DNA of 64,000 bases from Bordetella genomosp. 13 (GTDB lineage: Bacteria; Pseudomonadota; Gammaproteobacteria; Burkholderiales; Burkholderiaceae_B). Both the position numbers and the translations under genes were made by a program. The DNA is taken from NCBI RefSeq assembly GCF_007679965.1, contig NZ_VEHL01000002.1, positions 62,001 through 126,000 on the forward strand, given 5' to 3'. The notes under the pieces are model-generated. The model searched no databases and was not told where the DNA came from. It worked only from the letters and a program-made list of their open reading frames with translations. Shown here one piece after another: positions 8,270-17,246 of the stretch; within the stretch, counting starts at the first letter, position 1; each line of letters opens with the position of its first letter.

Positions 8270-9151
8270 ATGATTCCGGGCATGCCGGGCGACAGCCAGG
8301 TGTATCTCAACGGCGCGTACCTGCGCGTGGACGAGGCCAAGGTCTCCGTCCTGGATCGCGGCTTCATCCTGGGCGACGGCATCTACGACGTCGTCCCCGT
8401 CTACCAGGGCAAGCCGTTCCGCATCGACGGCCACCTGGATCGCCTGCAGCGCAGCCTGGCCGCCCTGCGCATCGCCGCGCCCATGGACCGCGCCGGCTGG
8501 ACCGAGGTGGTGCGCGAGCTGGCCGCGCGCTGTCCGCATCCGCATTGCATCGTCTATCTGCAGGTCACGCGCGGCGTGGCCAAGCGCGACCACGCCTTTC
8601 CGCTGGTCGCCATCGAGCCGACGGTGTTCGGCATGGCCACTCCGTTCACGCCGCCGTCGGCCGAGGTGCTGGCCCGCGGCATGCGCGCCATCAGCGTCGC
8701 CGACGAGCGCTGGCTGCACTGCGAGATCAAGTCGATCTCGCTGCTGGGCAACGTGCTGGCCAGGCAGCAGGCGGCCGAGGCCGGCGTGGACGAGGCGGTG
8801 CAGTTCCGCGACGGCTGGCTCACCGAGGGCTCGTCGTCCAACATCTGGGTGGTGGCCGGCGGCACGCTGCTGGCGCCGCCGCGCGACAACCTCATCCTGG
8901 AAGGCATCCGCTACGGCCTGCTGGCCGAGCTGGCGCAAGAGGCCGGCGTGCCGTTCGAGGCGCGCCGCATCTCGCGCGAGGAAGTCCACGCCGCCGACGA
9001 GCTGCTGGTCACCTCGGCCGCCCGTGAAGTGCAGCCGCTGCTCGAACTGGACGGCAAGCCCGTGGGCGACGGCAAACCCGGCCCTGTTTTTGCCAGGTTG
9101 CGCGCGGGTTATGATGCCCGCATCGCCGCGCTCCAGGCCACCGCGCATTAG
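8270..9151 (+). CDS. dat: D-amino-acid transaminase (class IV aminotransferase)
   Basis: The 293-residue PLP enzyme interconverts D-alanine and D-glutamate with their 2-oxo acids. It shows the class IV features VLDRGFILGDGIYDV, the PLP-lysine segment CEIKSISLLGNVLA (lysine near residue 150) and the substrate-side EGSSSNIWVV. The match to this D-amino-acid subclass over branched-chain aminotransferase is supported by the CEIKS context. It sits between the carboxypeptidase and ybeD, in an apparent operon with dacC. Confidence 0.9.
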   Translation: MIPGMPGDSQVYLNGAYLRVDEAKVSVLDRGFILGDGIYDVVPVYQGKPFRIDGHLDRLQRSLAALRIAAPMDRAGWTEVVRELAARCPHPHCIVYLQVTRGVAKRDHAFPLVAIEPTVFGMATPFTPPSAEVLARGMRAISVADERWLHCEIKSISLLGNVLARQQAAEAGVDEAVQFRDGWLTEGSSSNIWVVAGGTLLAPPRDNLILEGIRYGLLAELAQEAGVPFEARRISREEVHAADELLVTSAAREVQPLLELDGKPVGDGKPGPVFARLRAGYDARIAALQATAH

Positions 9152-9235
9152 CACCGGCCGCGTCGCGCGGCCCGCCGCGAAGGCGCCTGGGCTCTCGCCC
9201 TGGCCCGCCCCGCGGCCTCGCCAGGCAGAAGCAAC

Positions 9236-9508
9236 ATGAACATCCCCCCTGAAGATTCCCTGATCGAATATCCGTCCGACTTTCCCATCAAGGTGATGGG
9301 CAAGCAGCATCCGGAATTCGCGCAACGGCTGACCGACGTCGTGCTGCAGTACGACCCCGGCTTCGACGCCACCACCGTCGAGATGCGCCCCAGCAAGGGC
9401 GGCAACTACATGGGCCTGACCTTCACCGTGCGCGCCACCTCGCGCGAGCAGCTCGACGAGCTGTACCGCGCGCTGCATGGCCATCCGATGGTGTCGATCG
9501 TCCTGTAG
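9236..9508 (+). CDS. ybeD: YbeD/DUF493-family protein
   Basis: The 90-residue protein belongs to the UPF0250/DUF493 family, small ACT-like domains of unknown exact role that are commonly found between a D,D-carboxypeptidase gene and lipB. The recognisable core is [11 protein letters not shown] at the start and a [20 protein letters not shown] segment followed by HPMVSIVL at the end. The gene order dacC–dat–ybeD–lipB seen here is conserved among proteobacteria. A role in lipoate or cell-wall metabolism is suggested only by that context. Confidence 0.9.
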   Translation: MNIPPEDSLIEYPSDFPIKVMGKQHPEFAQRLTDVVLQYDPGFDATTVEMRPSKGGNYMGLTFTVRATSREQLDELYRALHGHPMVSIVL

Positions 9509-9519
9509 GCGTCCAGGCT

Positions 9520-10170
9520 GTGCAAGCCGTCACCAAATGGCTGGACCGCCCGGCCGACTACCTGCCGGTGTGGCGTGCCATGCGCGACTACACCGAAGAA
9601 CGCACCGCCGACGCCGCCGACCAGATCTGGCTATGCGAGCACGCGCCGGTCTACACGCTGGGCCAGGCCGGCCTGCCAGGCCACCTGCTGAACGCCAACG
9701 GCATCCCGCTGGTGCATTGCGACCGCGGCGGCCAGATCACTTATCACGGCCCCGGCCAGCTGGTGGCCTACGTGCTGCTGGACCTGCGCCGCGCGCGCCT
9801 GTACGTGCGCGAGTACGTGGCCCTGCTGGAAGACGCCGTGATCGGCACGCTGCGGGAGTTCGGCGTGCGCGAGCCCTGCAGGAAGCCCGGCGCGCCCGGC
9901 GTCTACGTGCCCGATCCGAACGGCGGCGGCGAGCTGGCCAAGATCGCGGCGCTGGGCATCAAGGTGCGCAACGGCTACGCGTACCACGGCCTGTCGATCA
10001 ACGTGGACATGGACCTGGCGCCGTTCCTGGGCATCAATCCCTGTGGCTACGAGGGCCTGCGCACCGTGGACATGGCTGCCTGCGGCGTGCGCGCCGATCT
10101 GGCGGACGTGGGGAACAGCGTGGCCAGCCGGGTGGCGCCGCACATCTGCGGCGAAGGCCTGTGCGGGTGA
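9520..10170 (+). CDS. lipB: Octanoyl-[acyl-carrier-protein]:protein N-octanoyltransferase
   Basis: The 216-residue enzyme moves octanoate from acyl carrier protein to the lipoyl domains of 2-oxoacid dehydrogenases and the glycine cleavage system. Motifs are [18 protein letters not shown], the catalytic lysine in KIAALGIKV and the catalytic cysteine in INPCGYEGL. The start is GTG at 9520, 11 bases after the ybeD stop; no ATG fits better. Its usual partner lipA is 3.2 kb away, separated by an accessory block. Confidence 0.95.
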   Translation: MQAVTKWLDRPADYLPVWRAMRDYTEERTADAADQIWLCEHAPVYTLGQAGLPGHLLNANGIPLVHCDRGGQITYHGPGQLVAYVLLDLRRARLYVREYVALLEDAVIGTLREFGVREPCRKPGAPGVYVPDPNGGGELAKIAALGIKVRNGYAYHGLSINVDMDLAPFLGINPCGYEGLRTVDMAACGVRADLADVGNSVASRVAPHICGEGLCG

Positions 10171-10295
10171 GGCCGGGCCCGGTCCGCACGGCGCGTCATG
10201 CGCGTCCTGCGGTAAGCGGCTGAGCGCCCGCCGGCCCGCGCGGGGATGCGCCCGCCGACCCGCGTGCGTCGCGGCCGAACTCCGGTCCGCACCGC

Positions 10296-12005
10296 TCATC
10301 GAGGCACGTGCACCGACTCGCGCGGCGTCAGCCAGCCCCGGTAGCGCACGATCCTGCCCGTCCACGGATGCGCGATCTCCACGTCGAAGTGGAACCGGCC
10401 GTCCGCCTCGTACTCGATGGCCTTGCCGCCCGGCGCCAGGAACAGCGGCATCGGGATGCCCAGCAATGTCCAGCGCCGCACCACCAGCCTCAACCGGCCG
10501 TCTTCCACCAGCACGGCCAGCGATACCGCGACTGGCCCGAAGCGCTCGGTGACCAGATGCGCCGACGGGCCGTCGCCTTCCTCCTGCACGCTGCTGAACG
10601 TCTTGCCGCCGAAGGTGCGGCGCCATACCTCGGCCGTGCCGCGCGGCTGCAACGACACCTGCACGGGTACGTCCGCGGCCGCTTCGGGAAAGCCGTACAG
10701 CGACGCCAGCAGGCGGGCCAGCGGGCTGGCGCCGCGCTCGACGGTGGCCCGGCCCGAGGCCATCACGCCGGGGCCGATGTCGTGCATGGCGCGCAGCGTG
10801 GCGGGCAGGGCATGCCAGGCGTCGCCCAGCACGCGTCGGTACAGCGGCAGGGCGGCATCGCCCTCGCGCCGCTCGCGCCGTCCGGTGTGGATGGCCCGCG
10901 CCGCGAATTCGGTGTCGTAGTCGGACAGCGAGACCGATCCCGTGGCGGCCCGCGCGCCCACGGGCGGCACGATGCCGGCCAGGTATTTGCGCACCAGCGC
11001 CGCCACGGCCATGGCCGGAATGAAGGGGCCGTCGTTGCCTTCGGCCAGCAGATGCCATTCGCGCACGACGGCCCGGCCATCGGCATCCCGGCCCGCCAGT
11101 TGCACGAACATGCCGCCGCGGTGCTCGCCCCAGCGCAGCAGGCGGGTGGCCCGGTGGAACAGGGGGGAGGCGGGTTCCAGCGTGCGCACCAGTTTCCAGC
11201 GCACCAGCCAGGCCAGCCCGCTGAGCATGCGGTGCAGCAGCCCGGGCGCGGGGGCGGCGCTCATCCAGGCCGTGCGCAGGCCCGGATGCAGGGCCGGCAG
11301 CACCTGCAGGTCGGGCACGTCCACCAGCGTGAAGCGCCGGCTGTGCAGCGGCAGACGGCCCGGCGGCGCCACCGTGTAGCGCATGGCGTCCGTCAGGGCA
11401 TGGCCCACGGCGGGCCGGCCGTCGCGCTTCATGGAGACCGGCCGGCCGGCGTAGCCGGCGATGGCCCGGATCACGTTCAGCCCCACGCCCGCGCGGGGCG
11501 ACGGCGCAATGCCCGCATGCACCGCGTCCAGGTGCGCCAGGCCCTCTGACAGCGCGTCCACCACCGCGGCCGTCAGCACGGGACAACTGCTCAGCCCCGA
11601 CAGCGCGAACACGCCCTGGCTGCGCGCCTGCGCATCGAAGGCCGAGATGCCGTGCACGAAGCCGCTGCCGTCGGCCAGGTCCAGATAGTGGATGCCCTGG
11701 TCGATGCAGGCGCGCACCACGCGGTACGGATCGCTGCCATAGCCCTGGAAAGGCCCCGTGGCATCGACCACGATGCCCGCCGCGGCGCCGGCCAGCTGGC
11801 GGGGCACGTCGCCGTCGCGATCGAAGCGCATCGGCACCAGCCGTGCGCGCGCCGGCAATGCATTGCAGAACGCCGCGGCCTTGGGCAGCGAACGGCCCGC
11901 GACGACGAGGGTCAGGCGGGCATCGTCGGCCAGCAATCGCGCCAGCCTGCCGCCGAAAGTGCCGTAGCCACCGATGATGAGCAGGGTCGTGCGCGGATCG
12001 TTCAT
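10296..12005 (-). CDS. Saccharopine-dehydrogenase-like NAD(P)-binding protein with C-terminal DUF4166 domain
   Basis: The 569-residue protein starts with a Rossmann fold (LLIIGGYGTFGGRLARLL) typical of saccharopine dehydrogenase NADP-binding proteins, plus DATGPFQGYG near residue 85 and DLADGSGFVHG near 120. The last 180 or so residues, from about LYRRVLGDAWHALP, resemble DUF4166. This two-domain arrangement is known but its reaction is not; lysine metabolism is not implied. The ATG at 12005 has AAGGA five bases upstream on its strand; an ATG at 12011 overlaps that site and is less likely. It is transcribed after the ArsR gene, so it is probably under ArsR control. Confidence 0.75.
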   Translation of the reverse strand: MNDPRTTLLIIGGYGTFGGRLARLLADDARLTLVVAGRSLPKAAAFCNALPARARLVPMRFDRDGDVPRQLAGAAAGIVVDATGPFQGYGSDPYRVVRACIDQGIHYLDLADGSGFVHGISAFDAQARSQGVFALSGLSSCPVLTAAVVDALSEGLAHLDAVHAGIAPSPRAGVGLNVIRAIAGYAGRPVSMKRDGRPAVGHALTDAMRYTVAPPGRLPLHSRRFTLVDVPDLQVLPALHPGLRTAWMSAAPAPGLLHRMLSGLAWLVRWKLVRTLEPASPLFHRATRLLRWGEHRGGMFVQLAGRDADGRAVVREWHLLAEGNDGPFIPAMAVAALVRKYLAGIVPPVGARAATGSVSLSDYDTEFAARAIHTGRRERREGDAALPLYRRVLGDAWHALPATLRAMHDIGPGVMASGRATVERGASPLARLLASLYGFPEAAADVPVQVSLQPRGTAEVWRRTFGGKTFSSVQEEGDGPSAHLVTERFGPVAVSLAVLVEDGRLRLVVRRWTLLGIPMPLFLAPGGKAIEYEADGRFHFDVEIAHPWTGRIVRYRGWLTPRESVHVPR

Positions 12006-12066
12006 GTGCATCCTTTTTTCTTGTGTGGGAACGAACGCCCGGCAGTCCGCGCCGGGCAGACGGCAA

Positions 12067-12402
12067 TCAGGGGGCGCCGCCCGCCGGCTTGCGGCGCGCG
12101 CGGCCAAGCGCCGCGCTTTCCTTGACCAGCGGGCGCCCCACCGGACAGAAGGTGGCGATGAAGCTGTGCAGCGTGGCGATCATGTTGTCGTCGGCCAGGC
12201 TGTAGTGGACGAACTGGCCCTTCTTCTCGCTGCGCACCAGCCCGGCATGTTCCAGCACCTTCAGGTGCTTCGACAGGGCGGGCTTGCTCATGTCGAAGCG
12301 CTGCGCGATCTCGCCCGCCGTCAGCGGGCTGTTCGACAGATACGCCAGCACCTTGCGGCGCGGCGCGGACGCCAGGGCTTCGAAGACGGCATCGATCTGC
12401 AT
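12067..12402 (-). CDS. ArsR-family winged-helix repressor
   Basis: The 111-residue protein is a compact ArsR/SmtB-type regulator: MQIDAVFEALASAPRRKVLAYL, then the recognition helix segment MSKPALSKHLKVLEHAGLV and the wing RSEKKGQFVHYSL. There is a single cysteine in the C-terminal part (ATFCPVGRP), with no ELCVCDL metal site, so it may not sense arsenic or zinc. It is the first gene before the saccharopine-dehydrogenase-like gene (61-base gap) and is preceded by an AT-rich palindromic region that abuts its start codon, which suggests autorepression. The divergent DCC gene could share this control. Confidence 0.88.
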   Translation of the reverse strand: MQIDAVFEALASAPRRKVLAYLSNSPLTAGEIAQRFDMSKPALSKHLKVLEHAGLVRSEKKGQFVHYSLADDNMIATLHSFIATFCPVGRPLVKESAALGRARRKPAGGAP

Positions 12403-12424
12403 AGTTAATTAACTAATTAGCTAA
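12402..12424. promoter_or_regulatory. Palindromic AT-rich operator candidate for the ArsR regulator
   Basis: TAGTTAATTAACTA (12402–12415) is a perfect 14-base palindrome whose first base is also the A/T pair of the ArsR start codon. CTAATTAG (12413–12420) and TTAGCTAA (12417–12424) are two further overlapping palindromes. This stands out sharply against the GC-rich surroundings and lies between the divergent arsR-like and DCC genes. Binding is inferred. Confidence 0.65.
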
Positions 12425-12498
12425 ATATTCACGTACTATATCACCGTGCGCGGCCATCCGGCGCCGCGCGCAGGCCCGGTTTCATGCAGGGGAGCCCC

Positions 12499-12903
12499 AT
12501 GCAGACGCACTCGCGCGATGGCGACATCTGGCTGGTCTACGACGGCGAATGTCCGCTGTGCCGCACCTATTGCAAGGTCGTCCGCATCCGCGAGGCTGCC
12601 GGCCGCCTGCACCTGGTCGACGCGCGCCAGCCCGGCCCCCTGATGGACGAGATCACCGCCGCCGGCCTGGACATCGACCAGGGCATGGTGCTGAAGATGG
12701 GCGACCGCCTGTACTACGGGGCCGACGCGATCCACATGCTGACGCTGCTGAGCACTCCCTCGGGCCTGTTCAACCGCATCAGCTACCTGTTCTTCGGCTC
12801 GGAGCGGGCTGCCAGCATCTCCTACCCGATCAGCAAGGCGGTCCGCAATGTCGTGTTGAAGGTGATGGGGATCCGGTATATCGAGAACTTGAAGCGTTCT
12901 TGA
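12499..12903 (+). CDS. DCC-family (DUF393) thiol-disulfide oxidoreductase-like protein
   Basis: The 134-residue protein carries the N-terminal DGECPLCRTYCK motif that defines the DCC/DUF393 family, with a CxxC pair in a thioredoxin-like setting. Family function is unproven. The start at 12499 has GGGGAG seven bases upstream; an in-frame ATG at 12484 lacks a site. A hydrophobic region occurs near residues 90–105 (LFNRISYLFFG). It is divergent from the ArsR gene and may share its operator. Confidence 0.85.
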   Translation: MQTHSRDGDIWLVYDGECPLCRTYCKVVRIREAAGRLHLVDARQPGPLMDEITAAGLDIDQGMVLKMGDRLYYGADAIHMLTLLSTPSGLFNRISYLFFGSERAASISYPISKAVRNVVLKVMGIRYIENLKRS

Positions 12904-13379
12904 GATTTGCTTCTGTGAGCGCCGATCTATGACGTTCAGGGTTCTTCAGCCGCCAGGGCCATGACTGCGTACTCTCGTCCTCGCGCTCTCGCGCTGCGGG
13001 CGAGAGTCCTCCGTCATGGCCCAGGCTCCCTGCAACGCCATGCCACGGCTCTTCGATCAGCCACGAATGGTTTTCGTCCGATCCACCGTTCCTGCGAGCC
13101 GCAGACGTGCCGGAGAAGTCCCGCCCGCAGCGCGAAAGCGCGAGGACGGGACTTCGCAGGTACGGCTGCGGCGTCTCAAGAACCCAAATCGCCAAAGCAC
13201 TGAATCGCCAGCAAGCACCGAATGTCAGTAGCAACCCAGCCGCCAAGGACATCGCCTGTCCACCCGTAGTCCGTCCCCCATTGAAACGCCACTCAGAGCC
13301 CACCCCCGGGAAGACCCTGTAAACTCTCCTTTTTGCATGCCGGCACAGGCGCCCGCAGCGCCCGCCCTGAAGGTACACA
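12904..13379. other. Gene-free stretch with palindromic repeats before lipA
   Basis: I see no convincing coding region in these 476 bases. The stretch contains a pair of REP-like palindromes in opposite orientation (listed separately at 12958–13155) and the upstream region of lipA. Several frames are open by chance because of the GC content. Confidence 0.7.
12958..13155. repeat. Pair of REP-like palindromes in inverted orientation
   Basis: Unit A spans 12958–13020: outer arms GCCATGAC and GTCATGGC (13013–13020), inner arms ACTCTCG (12971–12977) and CGAGAGT (13001–13007). Unit B spans 13115–13155 with arms GAAGTCCCG and CGGGACTTC. Read on the minus strand, the centre of B (CGTCCTCGCGCTTTCGCGCT, then GCGGGCG) matches the centre of A at all but one base. 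A third copy with the same outer arms as A lies at 57159–57212. This arrangement is typical of bacterial interspersed mosaic elements. Confidence 0.75.
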
Positions 13380-14381
13380 ATGTCCACGACTGGCGAATCC
13401 CCCTCTTCCGTAGATCCGCAGGCCGCCGCGCCCGCCGCCGCCTACGACGCGACCCAGAAGCAGAAGTCCCAGGCCAAGACCGCGCGCATCCCCATCAAGA
13501 TCGTGCCGGCCGAGCGCCTGAAGAAGCCCGAATGGATCCGCGTGCGCGCGGCGTCGCCGGGTTCGCGGTTCTACGACATCAAGCGCATCCTGCGCGAGCA
13601 CAACCTGCATACGGTCTGCGAAGAGGCCTCGTGTCCGAACATCGGCGAGTGCTTCGGCAAGGGCACCGCCACCTTCATGATCATGGGCGACAAGTGCACG
13701 CGCCGCTGCCCGTTCTGTGATGTGGGCCATGGCCGCCCCGATCCGCTGGACACCAACGAGCCCGCCAACCTGGCGCGCACCATCGCGGCGCTTAAGCTGT
13801 CCTATGTGGTCATCACCTCGGTCGACCGCGACGACCTGCGCGACGGCGGCGCGGCGCACTTCGTGGACTGCATCACGCAGATCCGCGAGCAGTCGCCCAG
13901 CACCCGCATCGAGGTGCTGGTGCCCGACTTCCGCGGCCGCCTGGACCGCGCGCTGGCCATCCTGAACAGCGGCCCGCCGGACGTGATGAACCACAACCTG
14001 GAAACCGTGCCGCGCCTGTACAAGCAGGCGCGCCCGGGGTCCGATTACGCGCATTCGCTGAAGCTGCTGGCCGAGTTCAAGCAACTGCACCCCGAGGTGC
14101 CGACCAAGTCGGGCCTGATGCTGGGCCTGGGCGAAACGGACGAAGAGATCCTGCAGGTGATGCGCGACATGCGCGCGCACAACGTCGACATGATCACCAT
14201 CGGGCAGTACCTGCAGCCCTCCGAGCACCACCTGCCGGTGCTGCGCTACGTGCATCCCGACACCTTCGCGATGTTCGAGCGCGAGGCCTATGCCATGGGC
14301 TTCTCGCACGCCGCCGTGGGCGCCATGGTGCGCTCGTCGTACCACGCCGACGAACAGGCGCACGCGGCCGGGGTCAACTGA
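13380..14381 (+). CDS. lipA: Lipoyl synthase
   Basis: The 333-residue radical-SAM enzyme inserts two sulfurs into protein-bound octanoyl groups. The auxiliary cluster motif [12 protein letters not shown] (CX4CX5C) is near residue 80 and the radical-SAM motif [10 protein letters not shown] (CX3CX2C) near 105. The C-terminal RSSYHAD, which holds the serine that ligates the auxiliary cluster, is intact. An N-terminal tail of about 50 residues rich in Ala and Lys precedes the conserved part. It acts after LipB; the two genes are not adjacent here. Confidence 0.97.
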   Translation: MSTTGESPSSVDPQAAAPAAAYDATQKQKSQAKTARIPIKIVPAERLKKPEWIRVRAASPGSRFYDIKRILREHNLHTVCEEASCPNIGECFGKGTATFMIMGDKCTRRCPFCDVGHGRPDPLDTNEPANLARTIAALKLSYVVITSVDRDDLRDGGAAHFVDCITQIREQSPSTRIEVLVPDFRGRLDRALAILNSGPPDVMNHNLETVPRLYKQARPGSDYAHSLKLLAEFKQLHPEVPTKSGLMLGLGETDEEILQVMRDMRAHNVDMITIGQYLQPSEHHLPVLRYVHPDTFAMFEREAYAMGFSHAAVGAMVRSSYHADEQAHAAGVN

Positions 14382-14426
14382 GGACTCCCACGTCGAGCGC
14401 GGCCCAGGCCACGCGGCGCATGCCTG

Positions 14427-14452
14427 AAAGCGCGGCCCGGCCGCGCTTTTTT
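14427..14452 (+). terminator. Rho-independent terminator after lipA
   Basis: AAAGCGCGG (14427–14435) pairs with CCGCGCTTT (14441–14449) across a five-base loop, followed by TTT, making six T in all. It lies 46 bases after the lipA stop. Confidence 0.8.
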
Positions 14453-14524
14453 GTTGCCTGCGCGCCAGCCGATGAAGGTGCCCGGACGCCGATGCCACGG
14501 GCCTGGGCCATGGTTACTGGCACG

Positions 14525-15073
14525 TCAGCCCGGATAGCCCTCGGCCTCGTTCAGCAGCGGCGCGACGCGGTCTTTCCCCGACAACGTAGGGGGGCCGTCC
14601 AGCGGCCATTGCACGCCGATCGCGGGGTCGTCCCAACGCACGCCCCGGTCGAATTCCGGCGCATAGTAATCGCTCACCTTGTACAGCACCTCGGCCCAGT
14701 CCGACAGCACCAGCAGTCCGTGCGCGAATCCTTCCGGGATCCACAACTGCCGCCGGTTGGCCGCGGACAGCACGGTGCCGATCCACTGACCGAAGGTATG
14801 GGAATCGCGCCGCAGGTCGACCGCCACGTCGAACACCTCCCCCGACAGCACCCGCACCAGCTTGGCCTGCGGCTTGCGGACCTGGTAGTGCAGGCCGCGC
14901 AGCACGTTGCGCGCCGAGCGCGACTGGTTGTCCTGAACGAAGCGCAACGGCCGGCCGACCGTCTCTTCGAGCGTGGCGAGTCGGAAGCTCTCGTAGAAAT
15001 AGCCGCGTTCGTCCTCGTGCACCACGGGCTCGATCATCAGGACGCCGGGCAGGGTCGTAGGGGTGAATTTCAT
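14525..15073 (-). CDS. rfbC: dTDP-4-dehydrorhamnose 3,5-epimerase
   Basis: The 182-residue cupin enzyme carries out the third step of dTDP-L-rhamnose synthesis. Recognisable segments are the HEDERGYFYESF opening, QDNQSRSARNVLRGLHYQ (catalytic histidine in LRGLHYQ), the cupin strand PEGFAHGLLVLSD and the YKVSDYYAPEFDRGVRWDDP segment. Length is normal. It is transcribed away from the aldo/keto reductase gene, which separates it from rfbBD on the same strand. Confidence 0.95.
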   Translation of the reverse strand: MKFTPTTLPGVLMIEPVVHEDERGYFYESFRLATLEETVGRPLRFVQDNQSRSARNVLRGLHYQVRKPQAKLVRVLSGEVFDVAVDLRRDSHTFGQWIGTVLSAANRRQLWIPEGFAHGLLVLSDWAEVLYKVSDYYAPEFDRGVRWDDPAIGVQWPLDGPPTLSGKDRVAPLLNEAEGYPG

Positions 15074-15236
15074 AGTCTGGGCAGAGGGACTCGAGAACTG
15101 AGTGTCCACTGTAGCGCAGCCCCGTGCGTGCCGACCGCCCGAACAGGCGTATGCTGCATGGCGATGTTTTCCTCTTCCGCCGGTCCGCGCGTACGCCGCC
15201 TTGGACCGGCGTGGCCATGCAAAAGGACGATATGCC

Positions 15237-16244
15237 ATGAAATACCGCCGACTGGGCAGCAGCAACCTGAAGGTATCCGAACTGTGCCTGGGCACCATGA
15301 TGTTCGGGGAACAGACGCCTTTCGACGAGGCCAGCGCCATCGTTGCCTCGGCGCGTGAGCACGGGCTCAATTTCATCGACACCGCCGACGTCTACAACCA
15401 GGGCCGCTCGGAAGAGGTCGTGGGCAAGCTGCTGGCGGGCCAGCGCGACCAGTGGGTGCTGGCCAGCAAGATCGGCAACGTATTCACCAAGGCGCCCAAC
15501 CAGTCGCACTATTCGCGACAGTGGCTGGTGAAAGGCGTCGAGGGCAGCCTGGCGCGCCTGGACACCGACTATCTGGACATCCTGTACCTGCACCGCGATT
15601 TCCATGGCGAGAACCTGGAAGAGGCCGTCCAGGCGCTGGGCGACCTGATCCGCGCGGGCAAGCTGCGCAGCTTCGGCGTGTCCAATTTCCGCGGCTGGCG
15701 CATCGCGGAAATCATCCGCCTGTGCGAACAGCTGGGCGTGCCCAAGCCTGTGGTCTGCCAGCCGTACTACAACATGCTCAACCGCAACCCCGAGGTCGAG
15801 ATCCTGCCGGCCTGCGCGCACTACGGCCTGGGCGTGGTGCCCTACAGCCCCATCGCGCGCGGCGTGCTGACGGGCAAATACCAGCCGGGCCAGGCGCCGG
15901 CCGCCGACACGCGGGCCGGACGCGGCGACAAGCGCATCCTGGATACGGAGTTCCGTGAAGAGTCGCTGCTGATCGCCAGGCAGTTGGTGGATCACTGCAA
16001 GGACCGCGGCGTGCTGCCTGGCCATTTCGCCACGGCGTGGGTGCTGGCCAATCCGGTCATCAGCGCGGTGATCGCCGGGCCACGCACGCTGGCGCAGATG
16101 GAGGATTACTACGGGGCGCTGGACGTGACGATCTCCCCGGAGGAAGAGGCCATGGTCGATGGTTGGGTCGTGCCGGGCCACGCGTCCTCGCACGGCTACA
16201 ACGATCCCAGCTATCCGTTCTTCGGGCGACCGGTGCAGAAGTAG
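15237..16244 (+). CDS. Aldo/keto reductase
   Basis: The 335-residue oxidoreductase has the aldo/keto reductase fold with the tetrad visible as DTADVYNQG (Asp, Tyr), a Lys in LASKIGNVF and a His in LYLHRDFHG. The segment QPYYNMLNR and a C-terminal NADP-binding loop (VIAGPRTLAQMEDYYGAL) are also present. It resembles the YajO/Tas-type group, and the substrate is not predictable. It interrupts the rhamnose genes and reads in the opposite direction, sharing a 163-base divergent promoter region with rfbC. Confidence 0.88.
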   Translation: MKYRRLGSSNLKVSELCLGTMMFGEQTPFDEASAIVASAREHGLNFIDTADVYNQGRSEEVVGKLLAGQRDQWVLASKIGNVFTKAPNQSHYSRQWLVKGVEGSLARLDTDYLDILYLHRDFHGENLEEAVQALGDLIRAGKLRSFGVSNFRGWRIAEIIRLCEQLGVPKPVVCQPYYNMLNRNPEVEILPACAHYGLGVVPYSPIARGVLTGKYQPGQAPAADTRAGRGDKRILDTEFREESLLIARQLVDHCKDRGVLPGHFATAWVLANPVISAVIAGPRTLAQMEDYYGALDVTISPEEEAMVDGWVVPGHASSHGYNDPSYPFFGRPVQK

Positions 16245-16364
16245 TTCCCTGGGCGCGGCGCAGGGCGTTCTTTCCAGGCAGGGGCGCCCGCGCCTCGGCC
16301 TGGAACCCATCATCGCTGCAGGCCTGGGAACGGCGAGACGGCGGTCCGTACGGCCGCCGCGCCG

Positions 16365-17246
16365 TCACGGCTGCGTCAAGGCATCGACGACGGCGTCCAG
16401 GTCGACCCGCCAATCCGGCAGCTCGACGGCCAGCGCCCTCGACAGGGCCGTGCTGTCCAGCACGCTGTTGCGCGGCCGGCGCGCCCGGGACGGATCTTCC
16501 GGCGTGGCGACGGGCGCTATGCGTTCGGGCGCGAGCCGCAGTGGCGTCCGGGCGCCTGCGCGCGCCACGATGCGGCAGGCCAGCGCGTGCCGGTCGACTT
16601 TCCCCGCGGCCGTCAGGTGATACAGGCCGGACGCCAGGCGGCCGGCCTGGTGGGCAGCGATGGCCTGCGCGGTGACGTCTGCGACGCGCGAGGCCGACGT
16701 GGGCGCGCCGACCTGGTCCGAGACCATCCGCAACGTGTCCTGCCGGGCGGCAAGCGCCAGCACCGTCCTGACGAAATTCTCGCCGTGCGCGGCGTAGACC
16801 CAGCTGGTACGCAGCACCAGGGCGCGGCAGCCGCTTGCGTGCACGGCCTGTTCGCCGGCCAGCTTGGAGCGGCCATAGGCATTCAAGGGGCGCGCGACGT
16901 CGTCTTCCAGATACGCGCCCGCCTTGCTGCCGTCGAACACATAGTCGGTTGAATAGTGCACCAGCAGCGCTGCGCGTTCGCGGGCAAGGTCCGCCAGCAC
17001 GCCGACCGCGTCGGCATTGATGCGCTGGGCGATGGCCGGCTCGTGCTCGGCCCGGTCCACCGCGGTGTAGGCGGCGGCGTTGACGATGACGTCCGGCGCG
17101 TGGGCGCGGACGACGTCCCGCAGCGCCCCGGCATGGTCGAGGTCCGCCTGCGCGCGGTCCAGCGCCGTCACGTCGCCCAGGCTGCCCAGCGGCGCTGCCA
17201 GCGCCCGGCCCAGTTGCCCCGCGGCGCCCAGCAGCAGCAGCTTCAT
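16365..17246 (-). CDS. rfbD: dTDP-4-dehydrorhamnose reductase
   Basis: The 293-residue SDR-type enzyme performs the last step of dTDP-L-rhamnose synthesis. It starts with the Rossmann motif [13 protein letters not shown], followed by [13 protein letters not shown], the catalytic YGRSKLAGE (YxxxK) and [15 protein letters not shown]. It overlaps the rfbB stop (ATGA at 17246–17243), so the two are translationally coupled. The nucleotidyltransferase gene rfbA that normally completes the set is not in the window. Confidence 0.95.
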   Translation of the reverse strand: MKLLLLGAAGQLGRALAAPLGSLGDVTALDRAQADLDHAGALRDVVRAHAPDVIVNAAAYTAVDRAEHEPAIAQRINADAVGVLADLARERAALLVHYSTDYVFDGSKAGAYLEDDVARPLNAYGRSKLAGEQAVHASGCRALVLRTSWVYAAHGENFVRTVLALAARQDTLRMVSDQVGAPTSASRVADVTAQAIAAHQAGRLASGLYHLTAAGKVDRHALACRIVARAGARTPLRLAPERIAPVATPEDPSRARRPRNSVLDSTALSRALAVELPDWRVDLDAVVDALTQP

